Below are positions 14,273-23,438 of a stretch of 64,000 bases of DNA, piece by piece. The notes beneath the pieces are model-generated. The model worked only from the letters and a program-made list of their open reading frames with translations, was not told the DNA's origin and made no database searches. Each line of letters begins with the position of its first letter. Position 1 is the first letter of the stretch. Origin of the DNA: Planctomycetaceae bacterium (lineage in GTDB: Bacteria; Planctomycetota; Phycisphaerae; Phycisphaerales; SM1A02); contig CANJHD010000002.1 in NCBI GenBank assembly GCA_947474065.1, positions 37,659 to 101,658 of the forward strand, in the 5' to 3' direction. The position numbers were made by a program, and so were the translations under genes.

Positions 14273-15914
14273 AGACAAACTGTGCGCCGTTAAACAGACC
14301 GCGGTCACTTAGTTTGAGCGCCGGAATCACTAAGAGTGCCATGAATCCAGCTGTCATGTACGGCGCGCGCAGTGACGAGCCAAGCGACTTCGCTGTTGCC
14401 GACAGTTGTGCATAAGCGGCACCAACTTCCTCTGCCGGGCGATCACTCATCAGACCAGCGATCGGTAACGGAAGCGTCTGCGTGCCCGCGGCCGTTCCAT
14501 CCGAAACAGCAAGCCCGCCACGCGCTGCGAATACTGCGTTCACTGCATGAGCTACTGCTTCACGTGATGCACCAACCGCAACCACATTGTGGCAGTCATG
14601 CGCAACACTTGAAGCGATGGCGCCATGCGTGAGTGCAAATCCGCGGATGAATGCCATGGCTGGCGGTGCCGCTGAATAGCGATTGACCACCGCAAGCAAG
14701 AGTAGGTCTTTCGATGGATCCGGCTCAACTACGCCGTCCGTTGTGTGCATCGGTGCGTCAACACTTCCAGTCACTAACTGTCCATCCTCGGCTATGACCG
14801 CGTGCGCAGTAACGGCCACGCCGCTCGCTGTGCCACCATTGGGAGCCGGCACACGGAAATCGCTCGCGGCGAACACCCCGGTGCGGAACGCGTTCGGCGT
14901 GCGAGAGGCGCGCGGTGCAATACGCGACTGGCCGCGCTCGGCGACCACTTCGCCAGCAATCCACGTCTGAATTGGCTTGAAAGACTGCAAGTCTTCAACA
15001 AGCACCATATCAGCGCGATCGCCCTCGCGGAGCAGCCCGCACGGTAATCCATAGTGGCGGACCGGATTCAGGGTAGCCGCCCGTAAGGCAACAAATGGGT
15101 CGATTCCCTTCGCCACTGCGCGCGCTAGCAGGCGGTCAATGTGCCCAACAAGCAAATCGTCTGGGTGAGCATCGTCAGTGCAGAACATGCACAGTTCGGG
15201 GTGCTCAGCGAGCATTGGCCACAGCGCCTCGAAATTCCGCGCCGCACTGCCATCACGAATGAGGATCTTTACGCCGAGTGCCGCCTTGTCGCGCGCCTCA
15301 TCAATGGTGAAACATTCATGGTCCGTCTCAATGCCGCGTGCAAAGTACGCGCGCGCTTGCTCGCCGCGCAGACCAGGCGCGTGCCCATCGACGCGCTTAC
15401 CACGAGCCTGCGCAGCTGCGATCTTTGACATGACCTGCGCATCACCACCAATCGCTCCGGGCCAATTCATCATCTCGCTTAAATAATGAATATTCGGATC
15501 ATCCAGTAGCCGAGCGCAGGCATCGTCATCAATGGTGGCGCCGGCTGTTTCAAAGGAAGTCGCTGGAACGCACGAAGGACAGCCGAACCAGCAAGTGAAT
15601 GGTGATCCCGCAATGTCTTCAATCATGAAACGAATTCCCGGCTCGCCTAAGACATTGGCAATCTCATGTGGGTCACTGACCGATGCAACCGTTCCGTGCC
15701 GCATTGCCACCCGCGCAAACTCCCACGGCGGCAACATGCTGCTCTCTACATGAACATGTGCATCAACAAACCCAGGCACAAGGACACCAGGCTGCATAGG
15801 GGCAGTACTCGGAACGATCGAAGCAATTCGTCCAGAGCGAATGGTGACTACGCACGGGCGGATCGTTCCGGATGAAACGTCCGCAACATGGTGATTCAGC
15901 GTGATATCTGGCAT
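14253..15914 (-). CDS. ade: Adenine deaminase
   Basis: Amidohydrolase converting adenine to hypoxanthine in purine salvage. The 553-residue product fits the Ade family: metal site VDAHVHVESSM, HGTVASVSDPHEIANVLG, the GHAPGLRG block, CTDDAHPDDLL, and the C-terminal adenine-deaminase domain (MAFIRGFALTHGAIASSVAHDCHN). The ATG at 15914 (MPDITLNHH) is chosen; the longer frame to 16022 would run into the divergent methyltransferase gene and adds a Cys/Arg-rich stretch that looks non-coding. The gene is monocistronic between a convergent and a divergent neighbour. Confidence 0.94.
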   Translation of the reverse strand: MPDITLNHHVADVSSGTIRPCVVTIRSGRIASIVPSTAPMQPGVLVPGFVDAHVHVESSMLPPWEFARVAMRHGTVASVSDPHEIANVLGEPGIRFMIEDIAGSPFTCWFGCPSCVPATSFETAGATIDDDACARLLDDPNIHYLSEMMNWPGAIGGDAQVMSKIAAAQARGKRVDGHAPGLRGEQARAYFARGIETDHECFTIDEARDKAALGVKILIRDGSAARNFEALWPMLAEHPELCMFCTDDAHPDDLLVGHIDRLLARAVAKGIDPFVALRAATLNPVRHYGLPCGLLREGDRADMVLVEDLQSFKPIQTWIAGEVVAERGQSRIAPRASRTPNAFRTGVFAASDFRVPAPNGGTASGVAVTAHAVIAEDGQLVTGSVDAPMHTTDGVVEPDPSKDLLLLAVVNRYSAAPPAMAFIRGFALTHGAIASSVAHDCHNVVAVGASREAVAHAVNAVFAARGGLAVSDGTAAGTQTLPLPIAGLMSDRPAEEVGAAYAQLSATAKSLGSSLRAPYMTAGFMALLVIPALKLSDRGLFNGAQFVFTPAVT

Positions 15915-15984
15915 GCGATGCAGCGTAGCGCGGACGCAAACTTGCCGAAACTTCCGAGCAGGGAAGTGTTGACTGCGGCACACT

Positions 15985-16734
15985 ATGCAGATGAGCGCCC
16001 CCACCCTCCGGCTCGACGCCATGCAGTTCTTTGGCCGCCTCGCGAGCGACTACCACGCCATGTTTGGCATCACGCTGGCGGCGTTGCGTGGTCAGCGAAT
16101 CCTCGATTGCCCGTCGGGGCCCTGCTCCTTCGTCGCCGAGGCGGTTGCTGCTGGGATTGACGCCGTTGGCGTCGATCCGCTCTACATCCACACGCAGGCG
16201 GAATTGCGTGATCGCTGCGAGTCCGACATTGCGGGAACGATCAAAGCAATGTCGGAGCACGGCGATCACTATTCATCACTCGACCTGATTACCTACGCCG
16301 ACAGCAAGCGCACCGCGCTCTACGGATTTCTTGCGGACTACGAAGAAGGAAAATGCGCTGGACGTTATGTTGCAGCAAGCCTGCCGCTACTGCCATTTGC
16401 AGACAGATCATTCGATCAAACATTCAGCGCACACCTGCTAGTGACATATAGCACTCCGGAATCAGGAGGAATCTTGACAAATTCTCCTTTCACCGAAGTC
16501 TGGCACATGGCCGCGATCACAGAGATGCTGCGCGTCACGAAGCATGCATTGCACGTGTATCCGACTACCACGCGCACCTCTCCAGCGCTGCGGCATCCAT
16601 ATCTCGAACACATTGTTGCACGCCTGCAAGCGAGCGGCGAATGGACGTGTCGATACCAGCCATCCACCTATCACCGCGGTGATGCAGCACAGAATTTGTT
16701 AAACGCTTCGTTAGTGATTGAGCGCGTTGCCTGA
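15985..16734 (+). CDS. Class I SAM-dependent methyltransferase-like protein
   Basis: Rossmann-fold protein of 249 residues. Motif I is ILDCPSGPCSFVAEA (a variant of the glycine loop in which CPSGP replaces GxGxG) and motif II ends in DAVGVDP. The segment PLLPFADRSFDQTFSAHLLV matches the motif IV/post-IV layout of methyltransferase_11. It then diverges, with a conserved-looking ITEMLRVTKHALHVYPT. The substrate is unknown. Start codons at 15985 and 15991 are equivalent. It is divergent from ade, with 70 bases for both promoters. It could be a small-molecule or rRNA methyltransferase; the sequence does not decide. Confidence 0.75.
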   Translation: MQMSAPTLRLDAMQFFGRLASDYHAMFGITLAALRGQRILDCPSGPCSFVAEAVAAGIDAVGVDPLYIHTQAELRDRCESDIAGTIKAMSEHGDHYSSLDLITYADSKRTALYGFLADYEEGKCAGRYVAASLPLLPFADRSFDQTFSAHLLVTYSTPESGGILTNSPFTEVWHMAAITEMLRVTKHALHVYPTTTRTSPALRHPYLEHIVARLQASGEWTCRYQPSTYHRGDAAQNLLNASLVIERVA

Positions 16735-16767
16735 CGAGTTACGACGGGAATTTCACTGCCAACAACA

Positions 16768-17232
16768 CTACAGTGACTCACTCCGCGCTGTCGATGGTCG
16801 ACGTGCAATCCCAATCGCATAACCGATCGCAACTGCGGCGATACCTATCAGCGCGTCTGCCGTGAACATCACGGCCGCGCGCTCGAATGACCCGCTCTGC
16901 AGCGCAGAGGCCATGTCCCATGCGAATCCACTCACGGTGGTGAATCCGCCTAGAAATCCAGCGCCCCACAGATGCTCCCGCATACGGTTGCGATGCGGAA
17001 CGCCGATCGGAACGCCACGCTCATCGTGATCGCAGAGACGCGCAAACAGTATGCCGATAGCACAGGCTCCAATGACATTCACCGCGATGCGCGATGTCCA
17101 TCCAGGAAGCCCGATCGACGCGCATCCCCACTCGCATCCACCGCGCGCGGCGCTTCCAAAAGCACCTCCGACAAATGCGGCGAAGACAAATTTCCAAACA
17201 GATGGCGGTAGTTGCTGAGTGGCACGAGTCAT
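16768..17232 (-). CDS. crcB: CrcB/Fluc fluoride channel, second copy
   Basis: Small inner-membrane fluoride exporter with four predicted helices, 154 residues. Family marks are GGAFGSAARG near the first helix, RIAVNVIGACAIG (the conserved Asn) and GAGFLGGFTTVSGFAWD, the GGxTT motif lining the pore. The start is the ATG at 17232 that overlaps the other crcB stop (ATGA); the longer open frame to 17391 is an artefact inside that gene. Two adjacent crcB genes often encode a heterodimeric dual-topology pair, where one copy alone may not work. No fluoride riboswitch was seen upstream. Confidence 0.88.
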   Translation of the reverse strand: MTRATQQLPPSVWKFVFAAFVGGAFGSAARGGCEWGCASIGLPGWTSRIAVNVIGACAIGILFARLCDHDERGVPIGVPHRNRMREHLWGAGFLGGFTTVSGFAWDMASALQSGSFERAAVMFTADALIGIAAVAIGYAIGIARRPSTARSESL

Positions 17233-17618
17233 GTTGCCGCTCCGATCAATGCAGCCATCGCGGCACATCCGGCGAGCGCTAAGAATGGAGCGCCGCAGAG
17301 AGTTGCAAGCCAAAGCACACACGCGCTGCGACGCTCGCCGCGCAGCCAGAGCTGTACAACATCCATGGCGAATGCCGAGTAGGTGGTCCACCCAGCGAGC
17401 ACGCCAGTAGCAGCGATCACCAACGTCGATCCGGCTCGTTCTTCAATTGACTGCGCACCGCCAGCAACCGCACCCATGACCAGCGCGCCGCAAAGATTGA
17501 TCACTAGCACCGCCCACCACGGACTCGTTCCGCTCCGCATCAGGGCATCGCGAGCAATGATGCGTAGTCCGCATCCCAGGGCGCCGCAAGCGGAAACAAT
17601 GAGTAGGTGCATCAACAT
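17229..17618 (-). CDS. crcB: CrcB/Fluc fluoride channel, first copy
   Basis: Four-helix fluoride channel subunit, 129 residues. Motifs are ACGALGCGLRI (G-x-x-R near helix 1), AVLVINLCGALVMG (conserved Asn) and TGVLAGWTTYSAFAMD (pore GxTT). It starts four bases after the stop of the zinc-ribbon membrane-protein gene and overlaps the second crcB by four bases, so it belongs to one copA - unknown - crcB - crcB operon. It differs clearly from the second copy, which fits heterodimeric partners of opposite orientation rather than a recent duplication. Confidence 0.9.
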   Translation of the reverse strand: MLMHLLIVSACGALGCGLRIIARDALMRSGTSPWWAVLVINLCGALVMGAVAGGAQSIEERAGSTLVIAATGVLAGWTTYSAFAMDVVQLWLRGERRSACVLWLATLCGAPFLALAGCAAMAALIGAAT

Positions 17619-17622
17619 GTGT

Positions 17623-19119
17623 TCAACGCCTGTGATCAGAGCCGCGCGGAGTGGCGCCAGTCGCCGGGCGCGCTTCGGGAAATCCGTTCAGTTCTCGCAG
17701 TGATTTGGCACATTCGCATGTCTCGATCGTACGGCGCATGTCCGCAATGAACTGGTCGCGGAATGATGGAGTCGCCTCACTTGGCCACGCCAAGCGCACC
17801 CACTCCTCCCACTCAGCGCCGTGGCCGGTAGTCAGCAGTTCGAGCACACCCGCAGTGAGCGATCCGATCATTCCTGGGCATGGCAAGAAATCGCCCATCC
17901 CCGCACGACCATTACGCAAAGCCTCGAGCGCCGCCGCGGCTGGATCACGCACTGCCGCCGAGCCAATACCGGCGAGGTCATCAGTCGCCGCACCACGCGT
18001 CATGGCGGCGGCTTCCGCGAGACACTCGCGATACTGTTCGAGCGCTGCTGCTGCGTGCCTTGCGAGGGACTGTCGATTGGGCTCGCACCTCATGCGCTCG
18101 ACGTTCGGCGTCCATGCGCGCCGCCCTGGATTCCATGTGCACGCAATGAGTGGATCCCGCCCATATGCGCCGGGCGTGAGTCCATAACGAAATCCATGGC
18201 ATACGCTCATGAAGATCCATCCGCCGTTGGCATCATCACGCTGAAACAGGCCCATGCCGATCTCGGTAATTGCGGGACCGCCGTGCTCGTCCGCGGCCTC
18301 TTGTGGAACAGTCACCATCATCCATGTGGTGCCGCCGCCGCTACCAACGTTCACTTCGCCAACAATCACATCACCAACGCCATCACCAGTGATGTCGCCG
18401 CCAAATCCTGGCGATCCGATTGGAGGCATGCGCCGCTCTGCTGTTGGCGAAAATCCCTCCACTCCAAAGACGAACGGGCCGAGATATGCGGTGCATGTCG
18501 GGCGGCTTGCGTCGGTCCATACACGCAATCGGCGTTGGTCAGGCCATACATAGGAAGTGCGGTTATTCCAACCATTATTGGAGTCAGCATCGGACACTGG
18601 GGCGAGGTCTTCGAAGTTGCCGCGCCATGCACCAACGGCAGTATTGGGCTGCAGATGAAACCATTCTTGTAATGGATCGACCTCGTACACCAGCGTCAAT
18701 CCATTTGCAAATTCAGCGCGCCCTTCCGTCACCCAGCGCGGCATGAGCGTGCGAGCCACGAACACATGCACGCTGTGCCACGCCATGAGCGGCAGCGCCA
18801 GTAGCAATGCGCTTGCAATACTGGTGCCGATCACCCACCTTCGTCTTCCACGCCGCAGTGCCTCGCGCTCTGTGAGGGTGACAGACCCACACTCCGAACA
18901 TCGCGCGCCGACTGCACCGGTTGCGCCCGCAAACTGAGTTTCGGGAGCAAATACATGCCGACACTGCACGCACCGAAGCACTCCGTCCGGCTTCCATCGA
19001 CGCCCGAACAGCACCCAAAGCACCACAGCAAACGGCGCCGCGATCGCTGCGTACATCGCCCAACGCCACGGTCCGATGAGCAGGGGTTCCAATGGAGCCA
19101 ATCGGGTGTAGATATTCAA
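17623..19119 (-). CDS. Zinc-ribbon membrane-anchored protein, unknown function
   Basis: Not assigned to a family. Of 498 residues, an N-terminal helix (about 18-38) is followed by a cytoplasmic-type zinc ribbon (CVQC...CSEC near residues 51-78), a second helix (about 95-115) and a large domain of about 380 residues with no Cys-based motif. Part of the latter (GGDITGDGVGDVIVGEVNVGSGG) looks like an FG-GAP/integrin-type calcium repeat. Its ATG overlaps the copA stop by four bases and its stop lies four bases before crcB, so it is co-transcribed with metal and fluoride transporters. The domain order suggests a sensor or stress protein, but this is inference. Confidence 0.7.
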   Translation of the reverse strand: MNIYTRLAPLEPLLIGPWRWAMYAAIAAPFAVVLWVLFGRRWKPDGVLRCVQCRHVFAPETQFAGATGAVGARCSECGSVTLTEREALRRGRRRWVIGTSIASALLLALPLMAWHSVHVFVARTLMPRWVTEGRAEFANGLTLVYEVDPLQEWFHLQPNTAVGAWRGNFEDLAPVSDADSNNGWNNRTSYVWPDQRRLRVWTDASRPTCTAYLGPFVFGVEGFSPTAERRMPPIGSPGFGGDITGDGVGDVIVGEVNVGSGGGTTWMMVTVPQEAADEHGGPAITEIGMGLFQRDDANGGWIFMSVCHGFRYGLTPGAYGRDPLIACTWNPGRRAWTPNVERMRCEPNRQSLARHAAAALEQYRECLAEAAAMTRGAATDDLAGIGSAAVRDPAAAALEALRNGRAGMGDFLPCPGMIGSLTAGVLELLTTGHGAEWEEWVRLAWPSEATPSFRDQFIADMRRTIETCECAKSLRELNGFPEARPATGATPRGSDHRR

Positions 19120-21599
19120 CGCATTGCTGTCCTACGTAGGCGGAGACTGTTGGTGACCACGGCGACGCTTGAAACACTCATGGCGACTGCCGCAACCATC
19201 GGTCCTGGATTCCAGTGCGTCAGCGGCCAAAGCACGCCTGCTGCCAGCGGAATACCGATGATGTTGTAGCCAAACGCCCACCATAGATTCTGCCGAACGG
19301 TGCGCATCGTGGCGCGCGCAATGGTGATCGATTCCGCTACGCGCAAGACGCCCGGACGCATGAGCACTACATCTGCGGCGTGCGCTGCGATGTCTGCACC
19401 GCCGCCGACCGCCATGCCAACATCCGCGCTCGCAAGTGCAGGCGCGTCATTCACGCCATCGCCCACCATAGCAACGCACTGCCCGCGCGCGCGCATGTCT
19501 GTGATGATCTTCGCCTTGCCGCCAGGGAGTATGCCCGCATGCACGCGATCAATGCCAACCTCCTGCGCAATGCGTTCGGCAACACGCTGGTCGTCGCCGG
19601 ACGCCATGGAGATCTCGATACCCATCGCGCGGATCGCCGCCACCGCTTCGCGCGCATCGGGCAACACAGCATCTGCCATCGCGATCACGCCGATTGCTTC
19701 GCCATTAATTGAAACCACAACGGCGATGCGCGCAGCGGCGCGTTCCCGTGCAAGTATTTCGTCAACCTCTGCTGACACTGCGCGTTCGCACGCGAAGGCT
19801 GGCGTTCCAATACGCACGCGTTTACCGTCGACTGTTGCTGAAACGCCGCCGCCAACTGTCGCTTGAAACTCAAATCCGGATGCAATGGCAATCTCGCGCT
19901 CCGCCGCCGCGCGCACGATCGCCTCTCCGAGCGGATGCTCACTCGAACGCTCCGCCGCCGCGGCTACAGCTAACAGCGTGTTCTCGCTGGTACTGCCAAG
20001 CGCGTGGATCATGGTGACCACCGGCTTACCTGCCGTCACAGTTCCCGTCTTGTCGAGCACAACGGCGTTGACGCCCGCGAGCGCTTCGATCGCTGCTCCG
20101 CCCTTCATCAGAATTCCACGGCGCGCCGCAACTCCGGTGGCAACCATGATGGCTGTTGGCGTTGCAAGCCCAAGCGCACACGGGCAGGCAATGATGAGTA
20201 CAGCGATGGCGCTCGTAAATGCCATTTCCACAGCCGCCGCGATCGGATCTTTTTCCGCCACGAACGCTCCGCGCCCGAGCACTATCCATGCAACAAACGT
20301 CAACACTGCCGCACCGAGCACAGCAAATGTGAACCACGCGCTCACGCGGTCCGCAAGTCGCGCCACTGGCGCGCGATCGGATTGCGCATCCTGCACCATC
20401 TTTACGATCTGCTGAAGAACTGTTTCGCCGCCAACTTTCGTCGCGCGCAAAACGATCGCTCCCACTGCATTGAGTGTGCCTGCAAACACCTCATCGCCTG
20501 CGCGCTTGGTCACGGGCACGCTTTCGCCAGTAAGCATCGATTGATCGAGTTCCGAAGCTCCTTCTTCGACTGTCCCATCCACTGGAACGCGGTCGCCCGG
20601 GCGCACCACTACGAGGTCACCAATGACTACTTCCGCCACCGGAACGTCAATTTCTGCCGCATTGCGCCGCACGCGCGCCATCGAAGGCTGCAACGCGGCT
20701 AGGCCACGCACAGCATCACGCGTGCGGATGGTGGCGCGCATCTCCAGCCAACGACCAAGGAGAACCAGCGTGACGATGACGCCGGCAGCCTCAAAGTACA
20801 CCGGCGGCAGAGCGGACGCGCGCCCCATACGAGGGAGGAATTCCGACCCGAATACGAAGGCAGACCACCCATACGCAGCACCCACACCGAGTGCAACCAA
20901 AGAATCCATATTGGCGGTGCGCTGCAACATGCCCTTCCACGCGACGCGGAAGATGGCCGATCCACACCACACCACGATCGGCGTGGCCAACGCCAGTTGT
21001 ATGACCAACGAAAGAAACTGCGAATTCGTGCTCTGATGCTGATGTGCAAGCTTTGGCGCCACAGCAGCGCTTGGGTTGACCTGGGCATCCGCGCTCGTCG
21101 CATGCATCGCCTCTTGGGAAGCCCCTGCACCCCACAGGTGATGCGAGCTCATGGCGATCCATATGAGTGGGATGCAAAGGATCGCTGCAACAATCAACTT
21201 CAACCGCACCGATCGCATTTCCTTGCGAGTCCATGCGTCCAATTCTTCCACGCGACTCGGCGCATCTGGATTATGAATATGGGCGCCTGATCCGGCATGG
21301 TGCGCGCCGTGCGAATCATGAACCGTTCTTCCACTCGGATTCACCCGCGCCTGATACCCAGCCGCTTCGACCGCTCTCGCCAACTTGCGTGGATCCGCCT
21401 TTGCGGAATCGATCTTGACTTGCGCGCGCCCCATCATGAAATCAACCTGCGCATCAAGAACCCCGGGCTGCGCACGCAATACGCGCGTCACACTCGCCAC
21501 GCAGCTCGCGCAGGTCATGCCATCAACTTTCAGTTCACACACTTCGGTTCCAACAATAGGGGAACCTTCTGTGGAATCTGCCGGGCGCTCTTCAGTCAC
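19116..21599 (-). CDS. copA: Copper(I)-exporting P1B-type ATPase
   Basis: Inner-membrane Cu(I) efflux pump of 827 residues. It has one N-terminal heavy-metal domain (GMTCASC, C30/C33), a His-rich linker (HDSHGAHHAGSGAHIH, about 104-119), eight membrane helices and the transport motif CPC at 472-474. Also present are DKTGT near 516, the SEHPL nucleotide-binding histidine near 555 and GDGVND near 713. YN in helix 7 and MxxSS in helix 8 are the Cu(I)-specific (IB-1) signature. The start is GTG at 21599. It is the first gene of an operon with a zinc-ribbon protein and two fluoride channels. No CueR or CsoR gene lies nearby. Confidence 0.94.
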   Translation of the reverse strand: MTEERPADSTEGSPIVGTEVCELKVDGMTCASCVASVTRVLRAQPGVLDAQVDFMMGRAQVKIDSAKADPRKLARAVEAAGYQARVNPSGRTVHDSHGAHHAGSGAHIHNPDAPSRVEELDAWTRKEMRSVRLKLIVAAILCIPLIWIAMSSHHLWGAGASQEAMHATSADAQVNPSAAVAPKLAHQHQSTNSQFLSLVIQLALATPIVVWCGSAIFRVAWKGMLQRTANMDSLVALGVGAAYGWSAFVFGSEFLPRMGRASALPPVYFEAAGVIVTLVLLGRWLEMRATIRTRDAVRGLAALQPSMARVRRNAAEIDVPVAEVVIGDLVVVRPGDRVPVDGTVEEGASELDQSMLTGESVPVTKRAGDEVFAGTLNAVGAIVLRATKVGGETVLQQIVKMVQDAQSDRAPVARLADRVSAWFTFAVLGAAVLTFVAWIVLGRGAFVAEKDPIAAAVEMAFTSAIAVLIIACPCALGLATPTAIMVATGVAARRGILMKGGAAIEALAGVNAVVLDKTGTVTAGKPVVTMIHALGSTSENTLLAVAAAAERSSEHPLGEAIVRAAAEREIAIASGFEFQATVGGGVSATVDGKRVRIGTPAFACERAVSAEVDEILARERAAARIAVVVSINGEAIGVIAMADAVLPDAREAVAAIRAMGIEISMASGDDQRVAERIAQEVGIDRVHAGILPGGKAKIITDMRARGQCVAMVGDGVNDAPALASADVGMAVGGGADIAAHAADVVLMRPGVLRVAESITIARATMRTVRQNLWWAFGYNIIGIPLAAGVLWPLTHWNPGPMVAAVAMSVSSVAVVTNSLRLRRTAMR

Positions 21600-21707
21600 T
21601 TTTTTGATCCTTGTTCACTGGAGATCCGTTGTTGATCACGCGCTCGACGCCATGGCGCACTAGCACCCGCCGAATTGTACGGCTGCCAACATTGCTACCC
21701 TGCTCAC

Positions 21708-22379
21708 ATGGGCGTCCCCACATACTTTCGATCGCGACCGCACCCGTGGCATGGGTTGCCCGTCGGGCCAGACGCACCCCACGTCGTCAACGCGTTCATT
21801 GAGATCACGCCGTTCGACGTGGTGAAGTACGAAATTGAGAAGTCATCGGGCTACCTACGCGTTGACCGACCGCAACGCTTCTCGAGCACACCGCCCACGC
21901 TCTATGGATTCGTACCACGCACGCTCTGCGGAGCCGAAGTAGCCAATCTCTTTGGTGCGCACGATCCACGCGCCGCGGGTCGCGTTCGTGCGATTAGCGC
22001 AACGGGACATCAATTTGAGGCTGACGGCGATGCACTCGATATCTGCGTCTTCAGCGAACGCCCAGTGGACCGCAGTGAAATTATTGCCGAAGCAGTTGTC
22101 GTTGGCGGCCTCACCATGCTTGACGGCGGCACTGCTGATGACAAGATCGTGGCCGTCCTGAAGGATGACGCAGTGTGGGGCAGCGCGCGTGCCATTGAAG
22201 ATCTGCCTGCGGCGCTGGTCGAGCGACTAGTGCACTACTTCTCCACCTACAAGATGCGCCCTGGCCATCCATCGGCAGCCGAGGTGCTTGGAACATACGG
22301 CGTTGCCCATGCACACGCGGTCATTGCTGCATCCATCCGAGACTATGACCGAGCCATTGCCGACGTCACCGTGCGGTAG
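21708..22379 (+). CDS. ppa: Inorganic pyrophosphatase
   Basis: Cytoplasmic family I pyrophosphatase, hydrolysing PPi to two phosphates. The 223-residue protein keeps the substrate segment [30 protein letters not shown], the metal motif [12 protein letters not shown] and a [12 protein letters not shown] equivalent of the usual D-x-G-E-x-D-D-K signature (Gly-Thr replace Gly-Glu, slightly unusual). The ATG at 21708 is taken; the longer frame to 21675 has no support. It is divergent from copA by 108 bases. It is somewhat longer than E. coli Ppa (175 residues) through an N-terminal extension and a C-terminal helix. Confidence 0.88.
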   Translation: MGVPTYFRSRPHPWHGLPVGPDAPHVVNAFIEITPFDVVKYEIEKSSGYLRVDRPQRFSSTPPTLYGFVPRTLCGAEVANLFGAHDPRAAGRVRAISATGHQFEADGDALDICVFSERPVDRSEIIAEAVVVGGLTMLDGGTADDKIVAVLKDDAVWGSARAIEDLPAALVERLVHYFSTYKMRPGHPSAAEVLGTYGVAHAHAVIAASIRDYDRAIADVTVR

Positions 22380-22396
22380 TCACGCACACGCAGCAA

Positions 22397-23224
22397 TCAC
22401 AAGTTAATGATTCCCTTGCGATCCGGGGTGCGCTCGCGCAGATCGGTGCCGTGCTCTAACACGCTCTTGAGATTGGTGAGGTAGAAGGCCCAGCCCTCGC
22501 GACATCCGATATACGCCTGCTCCAATTGGCGAAAGTCATTGCTCGGAAGCATGCGCTGCTCAAGTTCAATAGTCACGCGGCCATCGGCCAAATGCGGTTG
22601 CACGCGGAATTCAACCCATCCTTTACCTTCGTACCAACCAAGCCGGATGCGCTGCGGAGCGTCGGTGCGAAGAACTTCGTTGTCTTCACTTTGCTCGTCA
22701 GACGCAAACACACCGCGCTCGTCACAGGTACCGACACATAGCCAAGACATACGTAGTTTCGCGCCCTGTTCCAAGGAAATTTCGCGCGGCCACTGCCGAC
22801 CATCATGCGTCCACGCGTCTGCGCGACCAAGAAACCAGCGCTCCAAGCCGTCACATGTCGCCAGCATGCGCCACGCGCTGACTGCGTCAGTGCGAATATG
22901 GATGACCTGCGTGAATCCGAGCCAATCTCGGGTTGACCCAGTTCCAAACATACTCATGCGCCACGCCTTCACTTCGCAGGTGAACACGCGTGCTGCCACA
23001 GCCGGATCGTCGCGCATTCGCTCTTCAGCCTCCGTGGCGCTGCAATGCGGAAACACCACGACCCCCAGAAGCCCATCTTCCGAAGGTCCCGCAAGAACGA
23101 CATCGCCAGCAGACACCTGTGCCTGAAGAAAGGTCAAATGCTTTCCAAGTGCTTCTAACTCATCAAGAGATGGATCGCGATGGAAATTCGGTCGGACTGG
23201 TCGGAGAAACGCGATCGCTGCCAT
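22397..23224 (-). CDS. YciI-like domain fused to SRPBCC/AHSA1 domain
   Basis: Two-domain protein of 275 residues. Residues 1 to ~90 resemble a YciI-like ferredoxin-fold domain (FLRPVRPNFHRDPSLDELEALGKHLTFL...GPSEDGLLGVVVF). Residues ~100-265 form an AHSA1/START-type SRPBCC cavity domain (VIHIRTDAVSAWRMLATCDGLERWFLG...RIRLGWYEGKGWVEFRV). Both are small-ligand or chaperone-like folds without a defined reaction here. The ATG at 23224 is taken. It overlaps the annotated 3' end of ccoS by 62 bases, which places it at the end of the cbb3 operon and suggests coupling. A role in oxidase assembly is speculative. Confidence 0.72.
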   Translation of the reverse strand: MAAIAFLRPVRPNFHRDPSLDELEALGKHLTFLQAQVSAGDVVLAGPSEDGLLGVVVFPHCSATEAEERMRDDPAVAARVFTCEVKAWRMSMFGTGSTRDWLGFTQVIHIRTDAVSAWRMLATCDGLERWFLGRADAWTHDGRQWPREISLEQGAKLRMSWLCVGTCDERGVFASDEQSEDNEVLRTDAPQRIRLGWYEGKGWVEFRVQPHLADGRVTIELEQRMLPSNDFRQLEQAYIGCREGWAFYLTNLKSVLEHGTDLRERTPDRKGIINL

Positions 23225-23438
23225 GTGCGCAAGGTAGCACCTGCGGGCTAGCAGGCGACCGAATTGCATCCTGCTCTACATATTCGCACGGGACGAGCGG
23301 CGCGTCTTCCATCAGCATTCGCTTCGGCGGTGTGTCAAGATCCTCAAATTGATCGGTTCGCGCTGCCCAAATAAACGCCATCAATGCGGCACCAGCTACT
23401 AAGAGCGCCACGGGGATAGCGATAGTCAGGAGCGTCAT
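23163..23438 (-). CDS. ccoS: cbb3 oxidase maturation protein CcoS
   Basis: Small single-pass membrane protein needed for cofactor insertion into cbb3 oxidase. The N-terminus matches CcoS/FixS: a helix (AIPVALLVAGAALMAFIWA) followed at once by ARTDQFEDLDTPPKRMLMED. The predicted 91 residues exceed the usual 45-70; the Pro/Ser-rich tail overlaps the downstream YciI-SRPBCC start. The ATG shares its A with the ccoI stop (TGATG). Confidence 0.85.
   Translation of the reverse strand: MTLLTIAIPVALLVAGAALMAFIWAARTDQFEDLDTPPKRMLMEDAPLVPCEYVEQDAIRSPASPQVLPCAHGSDRVSPTSPTEFPSRSIS

Noticed and set aside
17619..17660. Possible fluoride riboswitch before the first crcB
   Set aside because: Only four bases separate crcB from the upstream stop, and no conserved pseudoknot motif of the crcB riboswitch was recognised.
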